DNA of 64,000 nucleotides from an uncultured Oscillospiraceae bacterium (GTDB lineage: Bacteria > Bacillota > Clostridia > Oscillospirales > Oscillospiraceae), in assembly GCA_934597255.1 (NCBI GenBank), contig CAKTQV010000002.1:186001-250000 (forward strand), read 5' to 3'. Shown here in pieces: positions 58,076-64,000 of this stretch (position 1 is the first letter of the stretch; every line of letters starts with the position of its first letter). Below the pieces are notes generated by a model that ran no database searches, had not been told where the DNA came from, and saw only the letters and a program-made list of their open reading frames with translations. The position numbers and the translations under genes were made by a program.

Positions 58076-58184
58076 CCGCCTTCTTCCATCCAGACTGTCA
58101 CTGTCGGCGCCGTAGTTTCAACGGCTCAGCGCTCTCGCGCTCGCGGGCTTTACCGCCGGTGGGGACTTTCACCCCGCCCTGAAG
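58076..58184 (-). promoter_or_regulatory. FMN riboswitch (RFN element)
   Basis: Read on the minus strand, the aptamer shows the signature parts in order: GGGCGGGGTGAAAGTCCCC, ACCGGCGGTAAAGCCCGCGA, GCGCTGAG, GGCGCCGACAGTGACAGTC and TGGATGGAAGAAGG. FMN binding should favour the terminator and stop ribU transcription. Confidence 0.96.
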
Positions 58185-58192
58185 ACATGCTC

Positions 58193-58220
58193 ATTATACC
58201 ACAGTGCCCGCCAAAATCAA
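58193..58220 (-). promoter_or_regulatory. Promoter of the ribU message
   Basis: On the minus strand TTGATT (58220-58215), 16-base spacer, TATAAT (58198-58193) with a TGG extension, just upstream of the riboswitch. Confidence 0.75.
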
Positions 58221-58260
58221 TATCGCGGCGCAAAAAAATTTTGGAATGGAGCCTCCTTCT

Positions 58261-58761
58261 ATGGGATCGACCATCAACAGCTGCTGCTTCACCGGCCATC
58301 GCGCGGAAAAGCTCCCCTGGGGCTACAACGAAAACGATCCGCGCTGCAAAGCGCTCAAGCGCCGGCTGGCGGACGTTCTTCTCTCGCTGTACGAAAGCGG
58401 CTGCCGGCACTTCATCTGCGGGATGGCGACCGGCTGCGACCTGTATTTCGGCGAGGCGGCCGCCGCGCTGCGCGCCGAAAAGCCCGGCGTTACGCTTGAA
58501 GCCGCCATTCCCTTCGACGGTCAGGCAGACCGCTGGGACGCCGCGAGCCGGAAACGCTATTTCCGCCTGGCGGAGGAATGCGACACGCGTACCGTGCTGC
58601 ACCATGATTACACGCCTGACTGCATGATGGACCGGAACCGCTACATGGTCGATCACGCGGATGTGCTCGTCGCCGTGTACGGCGGGGACGCCGGCGGAAC
58701 GCGCAGCACGATGCTGTACGCCATGCGCCAGGGAAAGCAGATCATCGAGCTCGAGCCGTAA
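58261..58761 (+). CDS. SLOG family protein (YpsA/DUF1273-like)
   Basis: A 166-residue Rossmann-like protein of the SLOG superfamily, opening CCFTGHRAEKLPWGYNEND and containing CGMATGCDLYFGEAA and VDHADVLVAVYGGDAGGT, all nucleotide-binding positions. Members are thought to bind or cleave nucleotides or sense NAD-like ligands. I take ATG 58261 as the start; upstream candidates overlap the ribU promoter. The 140 bases after it hold the sugar-operon promoter. Confidence 0.8.
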   Translation: MGSTINSCCFTGHRAEKLPWGYNENDPRCKALKRRLADVLLSLYESGCRHFICGMATGCDLYFGEAAAALRAEKPGVTLEAAIPFDGQADRWDAASRKRYFRLAEECDTRTVLHHDYTPDCMMDRNRYMVDHADVLVAVYGGDAGGTRSTMLYAMRQGKQIIELEP

Positions 58762-58806
58762 TTTACGCGGCGCTTCACAGTTCTATAAATACATACAAAA
58801 TATTGA

Positions 58807-58835
58807 TTGAAATTTACCTCTCTTAGTGCTATATT
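58807..58835 (+). promoter_or_regulatory. Promoter of the sugar ABC transporter operon
   Basis: TTGAAA (58807-58812), 17-base spacer, TATATT (58830-58835) with TGC just before it. Confidence 0.65.
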
Positions 58836-58897
58836 TACATTGACTACGGCCGTTTTTTCCAGCGGCACATTCTTGTTAGAAACAGCGAGGTGATCTC

Positions 58898-60448
58898 ATG
58901 GGTGAAAAAGGCACGCCCCTGATCGAGTTAAAGCACATCACCAAGACCTTCCCCGGCGTGATCGCGTTGTCGGACGTCAGCTTTGACGTCTACCCCGGCG
59001 AAGTGCACGCGCTCTGCGGTGAGAACGGCGCGGGCAAATCCACGCTTATCAAGGTCATTACCGGCGCGCATGCGGCGGACAGCGGCGAAATACTGGTCAA
59101 CGGCCAGCCCGTCAGCTTTTCCTCCACCAGCGACGCCATGCGCTGCGGCATCGCCTGTATTTATCAGGAGCTGACCATCGCGCCGCAGCTCGACATCGCC
59201 AAAAACGTATTTCTCGGTAATCTCCCCTGCACGCACGGCGACGTCCTCGATCTGAAAAAGCTTTACCACGACACCGAGGAGATCCTCAACGATTACATAG
59301 GGCTGCATCTCGATCCCCACATGCCCGCGGGCGATCTGTCCGTCGGCCAGCAGCAGATGATCGAGATCGGCCGCGCGCTGACCCGCCGCGCCAAGCTCAT
59401 CATCATGGACGAGCCGACTTCCTCTCTGTCCGAGGCAGAGACGGAAACGCTGTTCAAGCTCATCAAGATGCTCCGCGACGACAACGTCGCCATCGTTTAT
59501 ATCAGCCACAAGCTGGACGAGGTCATGGAGCTGGCCGACCGCATCACAGTCATCCGCGACGGCCAGAACATTGTCAGCCGGAATAAAACCGATTTCACGC
59601 AGGAGCAGCTCGTCGCCAGCATGATCGGCCGTCCTCTGGAAAACCTCTATCTGAAAGAGCCGGCCGAGATCACGGACACCATGCTCGAAGTCAAGGGCCT
59701 TACGCGCAAGGGCGTCTTTGAGGACGTTTCCTTCTCCGTCCGCAAGGGCGAGGTCGTCGGCTTCTTCGGGCTGGTCGGCGCCGGGCGCAGCGAGATCATG
59801 CGCGCGATTTTTGGCGTGGACAAATACGATTCCGGCGAAGTTGCGGTCGACGGCAAAAAGCTTCACGGCGGCGACCCGGTCAAGGCCATCCGCGCCGGCA
59901 TCGGCTTCTGCACGGAGGACCGCAAGAAGGAAGGTCTGGCCCTCCGGCTGTCGATCCTGCTGAACATGACGCTCGTGCGCCTTCCCTTCCTGGCCCGCTT
60001 CGGCTTTGTTGACCGCGCCGCCCAGAAAAAATCCGCCGAGGAATACGTTCAGGCCATCTCCATCAAAACGCCGAGTCTGCATCAGCTTGTCGGAAATCTT
60101 TCCGGCGGCAACCAGCAGAAGGTCGTTGTGGCCAAATGGCTGATGATGAACCCGAAGGTTCTGATCGTGGACGAGCCGACCCGCGGCATCGACGTCGGCT
60201 CCAAATCCGAGATCTACGGCCTTCTGTCCGATCTCGCCAAGCAGGGCATGGCGATTATCGTCGTGTCGAGCGAGATCGAGGAGATCATGGGCGTGTGCGA
60301 CAGCGTCGTGACCGTCTTTGAAGGCAAAAAGACCGCCCAGCTCGACATCACGCCGTCCCTGACGCGCGAGGAGATACTTACCTGCGCGCTCGGCGGCAGC
60401 TTCAAAAGCCCGGAACAGCTTGGAAAGGAGGCGGCTGTCAATGAATGA
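58898..60448 (+). CDS. Simple-sugar ABC transporter ATPase (RbsA/MglA type, two ABC domains)
   Basis: A 516-residue double ATPase. The first domain has Walker A GENGAGKST, signature LSVGQQQM and Walker B LIIMDEPTSSL; the second has the degenerate Walker A GLVGAGRSE, signature LSGGNQQK and LIVDEPTRGID, as is normal in this family. It energises two permeases encoded next. GAGGTG precedes the ATG. Confidence 0.94.
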   Translation: MGEKGTPLIELKHITKTFPGVIALSDVSFDVYPGEVHALCGENGAGKSTLIKVITGAHAADSGEILVNGQPVSFSSTSDAMRCGIACIYQELTIAPQLDIAKNVFLGNLPCTHGDVLDLKKLYHDTEEILNDYIGLHLDPHMPAGDLSVGQQQMIEIGRALTRRAKLIIMDEPTSSLSEAETETLFKLIKMLRDDNVAIVYISHKLDEVMELADRITVIRDGQNIVSRNKTDFTQEQLVASMIGRPLENLYLKEPAEITDTMLEVKGLTRKGVFEDVSFSVRKGEVVGFFGLVGAGRSEIMRAIFGVDKYDSGEVAVDGKKLHGGDPVKAIRAGIGFCTEDRKKEGLALRLSILLNMTLVRLPFLARFGFVDRAAQKKSAEEYVQAISIKTPSLHQLVGNLSGGNQQKVVVAKWLMMNPKVLIVDEPTRGIDVGSKSEIYGLLSDLAKQGMAIIVVSSEIEEIMGVCDSVVTVFEGKKTAQLDITPSLTREEILTCALGGSFKSPEQLGKEAAVNE

Positions 60449-61469
60449 AACGGCAGTGGAAAAGAAAAACTTCTCCTACTACTGGAAAAAGTTTCTCGCT
60501 CTCGACGCGTCGACCGTCATCCTGGCGCTGATCGCGGCCATTATCCTCTTTGAGATCATCCTCCAGCTCCGTACCCCCGGCAGCGGCGGGCTAATCTTCA
60601 TGACCCCCGGCAATCTCATGATGATCCTGCGCCAGAACGTCTACATCGGCATCATTGCCTTCGGTCTGACGCTCGTCATGCTCACGGGCAACATCGACCT
60701 GTCCGTCGGCAATATGCTGACATTCCTGTGCAGCTTCTGCGCCGTTATCATGATGCGCACCGACAACGTTTTCTACACGCTCCTCCTGACCATCGGTCTC
60801 GGCGCTCTGTGCGGACTTTTCAACGGCGTTCTGGTCAATTACCTACGCCTCAACAGCTTCATCACAACGCTCGGCACAAGCTCCATCTACAGCGCGCTGG
60901 CGCTCATCATCTCCGCCGGCACGGTGCTTGTCATTCCCTCCAGCTGCAGCCCCGCGTTTCAGGCGCTCGGGAAGGCCAGCTTCGGCCCCATTCACATTCT
61001 GATCGTCTGGTTCGTCTTTGTGGCCGTCGTGCTCGGTCTTCTTCTCAGCCGCACGGTCTACGGCCAGCAGCTTTACGCCATCGGCGCCAACCCAATCGTC
61101 GCCCGTTTTTCCGGTATACATTACAAGCGCAGCACTACCATCGCCTATGTCATCACCGGCATCTGCGTGGGTCTGTCCGCCGTCATCATGATGGCCAACT
61201 CCCTCAGCTCGAACCCCCAGGCTGCCTCCGGCAAGGAAATGGAGGTCATCCTCTGCGTCGTGCTTGGCGGCTGCGCCATCAACGGCGGCAAGGGCTCCGT
61301 CTGGGGCACGGTCGTCGGCATCATGTTCTACGGCGTTCTGTCGGCCGGCTTCACCAGTCTGAACCTGTCACAGTATCTGCAGTGGGTCGTTATGGGCCTG
61401 ATCATGCTGCTCGCACTCTCCCTCGATGTTCTCAAGGGCAAGGAGGTCAAGCTATGGAAGAGAAAATGA
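60441..61469 (+). CDS. Simple-sugar ABC transporter permease 1
   Basis: A 342-residue RbsC-type permease with about ten hydrophobic segments and the family motif LTGNIDLSVG near residue 80, plus GKGSVWGTVVG near the C-terminus. AAAGGAGG precedes ATG 60441, which overlaps the ATPase stop by eight bases. Confidence 0.92.
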   Translation: MNETAVEKKNFSYYWKKFLALDASTVILALIAAIILFEIILQLRTPGSGGLIFMTPGNLMMILRQNVYIGIIAFGLTLVMLTGNIDLSVGNMLTFLCSFCAVIMMRTDNVFYTLLLTIGLGALCGLFNGVLVNYLRLNSFITTLGTSSIYSALALIISAGTVLVIPSSCSPAFQALGKASFGPIHILIVWFVFVAVVLGLLLSRTVYGQQLYAIGANPIVARFSGIHYKRSTTIAYVITGICVGLSAVIMMANSLSSNPQAASGKEMEVILCVVLGGCAINGGKGSVWGTVVGIMFYGVLSAGFTSLNLSQYLQWVVMGLIMLLALSLDVLKGKEVKLWKRK

Positions 61470-62455
61470 ATCTGGCGGAGATGAAAAGAACGCGCAGACT
61501 GCGCACGATCAAGGACAACAACGCCGTTCTTATCCTCACGCTCGTCCTGCTGATCGCATTTCTGTTTGTAGACGGATACAAGAACAGCTTTTACAATGTC
61601 CTGCGCTACACGGCGATGTACGGCCCTGTCTGCCTCGGCCTCGGCATCGTGATGATAACCGGCAACATCGACCTGTCCGCCGGCTTTCAGGCCGGGTTTG
61701 CCGGCGTGACCTCCGTTCTCGGCTTCAACGCCGCCTATCAGGCCTCGGGCGATCCCGCGTTTTCTCTTTTGGCCGGGATCCTCATTGCGATCGCCACCGG
61801 CGCGGTCACCGGCGCCATCAACGGCCTTGTCATCGCAAAGATCGGCGTACCCTCTCTCATCGCCACTATCGCCTCCAACTATGCTTTTCAGGGACTTGTG
61901 TTTTATTACGCCAAAAGCTCCTTCTCGCCGGAGGACGCCGCCATTGTCAAGCTCGCCGCACAGACGAGCATCGGCGGGATGAAGTGGCTGACGCCGACGC
62001 TGATCATCTTTGTGGTCATCGCCGCCGCACTGTTTCTCTGGATGTACAAGACCCGCTTCGGCAGTTCTATCTACGTTGTCGGCGATAACCCCGAGGCAGC
62101 GGCATTTGCGGGCATCAGCGTAAAGAATACCGTATGGATCGCCTACATACTTTGCGGTATCCTCGCTTCCGTCAGCGGCTTTTTCATGGTATCCAACGCC
62201 GGCTACGCCATCTACACCCAGGGCAACAGCCTCGCCACGCTGACCATCAGTTGCTGCGTCATCGGCGGCATCAAAATGGCCGGCGGCAAAGGAACCATGC
62301 TCCACGTTGTCCTCGGCGTGCTCATCATGCGGGCGATCTCGCAGATCATGGCCTCCCTGTTCCTCAGCGCCTCGATGGTCAACCTGATCACCGGCATCCT
62401 GCTGATCGTCGTCCTCATTATCGACCGCTTCACCAGCAATAAGACCGTCGAATGA
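61454..62455 (+). CDS. Simple-sugar ABC transporter permease 2
   Basis: A 333-residue RbsC-like permease (ITGNIDLSAGFQAGFAGV, GKGTMLHVVLGV). Having two different permeases implies a heterodimeric channel. ATG 61454 follows AGGAGG and overlaps the first permease; the much longer open frame upstream is not real coding. Confidence 0.92.
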   Translation: MEEKMNLAEMKRTRRLRTIKDNNAVLILTLVLLIAFLFVDGYKNSFYNVLRYTAMYGPVCLGLGIVMITGNIDLSAGFQAGFAGVTSVLGFNAAYQASGDPAFSLLAGILIAIATGAVTGAINGLVIAKIGVPSLIATIASNYAFQGLVFYYAKSSFSPEDAAIVKLAAQTSIGGMKWLTPTLIIFVVIAAALFLWMYKTRFGSSIYVVGDNPEAAAFAGISVKNTVWIAYILCGILASVSGFFMVSNAGYAIYTQGNSLATLTISCCVIGGIKMAGGKGTMLHVVLGVLIMRAISQIMASLFLSASMVNLITGILLIVVLIIDRFTSNKTVE

Positions 62456-62517
62456 CACCCGTTGATAAGCTGCATTTGCAGAGTATCATAGAATTTTTTG
62501 AAAGGATCGAAAAAAGC

Positions 62518-63618
62518 ATGAAACTGAACAAACTTCTTGCACTGGTTCTCGCACTTGTCATGGTTCTCGCTCTGGCCGCCTGCAGCAGCACCGGCACCAC
62601 GACCGGGGATGCCGGCACCGCTGCGGAGCCCGCCGCTGAACAGCCCGCCGCCGAGGCGGAAGCGCCTGCCGCCGGTCAGTCCGGCGCTGCCAGCGCCGCC
62701 GACGCGCAGTCCGGCTGCAACGTCGACATCTCCGGCGTGGATCTCTCCGGCAAGACCATCGGCTACGTCACCATTACCTCCACTGCCCCCTGGGGCGGCC
62801 GTGTCGGCACGGAGCTTGAGCGCATGGCCAAGGAATGCGGCGCGAAGGTCAACGTCCTTGACGCCCAGACCGTTGCAGACGACGTGACCAACTACTGCAA
62901 CCAGATGATCGACGCCCATGTCGACGCCCTGTGCGTCTTCGGCGGCGACCCCACGGCTATGGTCGACATTGCAAAGCGCTGCAGCGAGGAAGGCATTCCC
63001 CTGTTCCTGTGCGGTCTTGACGTTGCTGAGGAAGGCCGTCAGTATGCGACCGCCTGCATCGGCCCCGATCAGGAGCAGGCCTTTGTGGACATCGCCAACT
63101 ACGTCATCGAGGACAACGGTGCTGACGCCGGCTGCACGGTCGTGCAGATCTCCGGCGTTCCCTTCCTGATGGACTATCAGCTGCGCGAGGCCGGCTTCAA
63201 GGCCGGTATGGCTTCCACCAACTACACGCTGCTTGAGCCTGACTACGCTTTCTCCAGCCGCACCGACGCCAAGTCCTTCATGGAGAATCACATCACGGCC
63301 GAGGGCGATAAGATCAACGTTGTTATGGGCTATGACGACGACCTGACCATGGGCGCTGTTTCCGCGATCGATGAAGCCGGTCTCGGCGATCAGATCAAGG
63401 TTTACTCCTTCACCGGCCAGAACGACGCCATCCAGGCGGTAGCCGACGGCAAGATGGAACTGACGGTCATGAACCGTGCCGACGACATCGCCGCGGAGAC
63501 CTGCGTCGCCATGTATGAGTACTTCACCACCGGCTCCACGGAGTACTATCACTACACCAACCTGATCTACATCAATGCCGACAACGTCAACGACTACATC
63601 GGCAAGGGCGAGTTCTGA
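62518..63618 (+). CDS. Sugar-binding lipoprotein of the ABC transporter
   Basis: A 366-residue periplasmic-binding-protein-like lipoprotein with LAAC lipobox (Cys22), an Ala/Glu-rich linker, and a Peripla_BP_4-type sugar-binding domain (IGYVTITSTAPWGGRVGTEL, DAHVDALCVFGGDPTAMVDI, INVVMGYDDDLTMGAVSAI). It is last in the operon and delivers the sugar to the two permeases. The sugar is not identified. The start at 62518 follows AAAGGA. Confidence 0.92.
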   Translation: MKLNKLLALVLALVMVLALAACSSTGTTTGDAGTAAEPAAEQPAAEAEAPAAGQSGAASAADAQSGCNVDISGVDLSGKTIGYVTITSTAPWGGRVGTELERMAKECGAKVNVLDAQTVADDVTNYCNQMIDAHVDALCVFGGDPTAMVDIAKRCSEEGIPLFLCGLDVAEEGRQYATACIGPDQEQAFVDIANYVIEDNGADAGCTVVQISGVPFLMDYQLREAGFKAGMASTNYTLLEPDYAFSSRTDAKSFMENHITAEGDKINVVMGYDDDLTMGAVSAIDEAGLGDQIKVYSFTGQNDAIQAVADGKMELTVMNRADDIAAETCVAMYEYFTTGSTEYYHYTNLIYINADNVNDYIGKGEF

Positions 63619-63656
63619 TAGCTTCGAAAACCGCACCGGCCTGAACGCCGGTCAGT

Positions 63657-63699
63657 AAAAAAAACTGCACGGTCGGATCATCCGCCGTGCAGTTTTTTT
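63657..63699 (+). terminator. Terminator of the sugar ABC operon
   Basis: AAAAAACTGCACGG pairs with CCGTGCAGTTTTTTT. A smaller ACCGGC/GCCGGT hairpin lies just upstream. Confidence 0.92.
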
Positions 63700-63719
63700 G
63701 CCTTTGGGCGAGGAAGAAA

Positions 63720-63741
63720 ACTCCCGGTCCTACCGGGAGAG
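63720..63741. other. Small hairpin
   Basis: CTCCCGGT and ACCGGGAG around a short loop, followed by GAAAAAG; a weak terminator-like element, between the operon terminator and the hairpin at 63765. Confidence 0.5.
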
Positions 63742-63764
63742 AAAAAGCTTCAGCACGAGAAAAG

Positions 63765-63825
63765 CCTCCTGTTGCTGTATAGTGGTAATGGTTTGACAGC
63801 CGCATTACCGAACAGCAACAGGAGG
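63765..63825 (+). promoter_or_regulatory. Hairpin sequestering the Shine-Dalgarno of a 40-codon ORF
   Basis: CCTCCTGTTGCTGT (63765-63778) is the exact complement of ACAGCAACAGGAGG (63812-63825), with an inner GGTAATG/CATTACC helix. The right arm includes the AGGAGG of the ORF at 63838. Confidence 0.65.
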
Positions 63826-63837
63826 TTTTTAACAAAT

Positions 63838-63960
63838 GAAAACAGACGAACGATTAGAAGTAAAGAGTACTGCTGGTTTTGATTTGGAAAGTGCCCGCCC
63901 GCGCGTCAGTTCTTCAGACTGTGCAGCGGCGCGGGGATATGGCCTCCGCGGGAAATAAAC
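63838..63960 (+). CDS. Short ORF behind an SD-sequestering hairpin; possibly truncated gene
   Basis: ATG 63838 lies 12 bases after AGGAGG. The frame gives 40 residues (starts MKTDERLEVKSTAGFDLES, then a more GC-rich, Arg/Ala-rich end) before a TAA at 63958. The first 19 codons look like a normal N-terminus, the rest like out-of-frame sequence, so a gene may be broken at about 63895. Remaining bases to 64000 show nothing definite. Confidence 0.35.
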
Positions 63961-64000
63961 GCGGCGCTGGATGCCTGATGAACCGACATGACCGGCGCGC

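Noticed and set aside
58021..58184. T-box or other leader instead of an FMN riboswitch
   Set aside because: All RFN signature blocks are present in order, so the FMN aptamer is the clear call.
60728..61453. Upstream extension of the second sugar permease reading frame
   Set aside because: It lies within permease 1 in another frame; ATG 61454 with AGGAGG is the real start.
63793..63798. TTGACA as a promoter for the last short ORF
   Set aside because: No matching -10 at 15-19 bases downstream; the hexamer lies in the loop of the hairpin.
1..64000. CRISPR array
   Set aside because: No regularly spaced short repeats with unique spacers; the only multi-copy repeats are the coding fragments at 21-22 kb.

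Overview
The window reads as a chromosomal segment of a GC-rich, spore-forming anaerobic Firmicute, most likely from the Clostridia (order Oscillospirales or near it). The evidence is a set of endospore genes (SipL-like DUF3794/LysM protein, YunB, CwlD, SpoIVA, SpoIID/LytB), a PPi-type phosphofructokinase, the queA-tgt-yajC-TIGR04086 gene order, many Shine-Dalgarno-led ATGA overlaps, and SLH-domain surface proteins. No tRNA, rRNA operon or CRISPR array was recognised. This placement rests on gene content only.

Layout. 0-4.4 kb: sipL-like gene, yebC, a divergent XRE regulator / zinc-ribbon DUF4352 pair with repeated operators, and RNase P RNA. 4.4-11.8 kb: murD, two M42 aminopeptidases, a PLP lyase, yunB and ligA, all rightward and tightly spaced. 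11.8-15.2 kb: TauE/SafE exporter, then a YtrA-type GntR-ABC operon with a large palindromic operator but a damaged Walker A and a frameshifted permease. 15.2-21.0 kb: DegV, PPi-PFK, divergent fructose-bisphosphate aldolase, and a P-type ATPase homologue that lacks its actuator domain and most catalytic motifs. 21.0-22.1 kb: a decayed, internally repeated stretch made of C-terminal tails of phage MuF-type proteins. 22.1-31.5 kb (leftward): PHP phosphoesterase, PhzF, a DHHW/MBOAT O-acylation pair, a tyrosine recombinase, DUF6873, radA, cwlD, aminotransferase. 31.6-44.3 kb (leftward): spoIVA, nif3-like, trmK, DUF1858, zinc ribbon, sigma factor, ruvCAB, xerD-like, TIGR04086, yajC, tgt, queA, SLH-SpoIID. 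44.5-49 kb: asd-dapA, HD protein, lipoprotein, adaA-ogt. 49-54.4 kb: a Bce-type antimicrobial-peptide sensing and detoxification module (RR, HK, small protein, ATPase, permease) with a good BceR-type box. 54.4-56.6 kb: an AT-rich prophage remnant (amidase fragment, holin, YjcQ, small gene, MuF protein). 56.6-64 kb: lipoprotein, FMN-riboswitch-controlled RibU-like ECF transporter, SLOG protein, and a complete simple-sugar ABC transporter operon.

How the parts connect. SipL and SpoIVA, both encoded here, are known partners in building the spore coat basement layer; YunB, CwlD and SpoIID also act in sporulation. PFK and aldolase catalyse consecutive glycolytic steps and are transcribed from overlapping divergent promoters. 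asd and dapA give consecutive steps of the lysine/diaminopimelate pathway, which feeds peptidoglycan along with murD.

The most unusual items are: (i) the actuator-less P-type ATPase, translationally coupled to the metal-dependent aldolase; (ii) the tandem orphan MuF tails at 21 kb, and a second MuF protein at 55 kb whose stop codon overlaps a 52-residue gene; (iii) two genes (spoIVA and TIGR04086) whose Shine-Dalgarno sequence forms the 3' arm of a terminator-like hairpin, plus a third SD-sequestering hairpin at the right end of the window.
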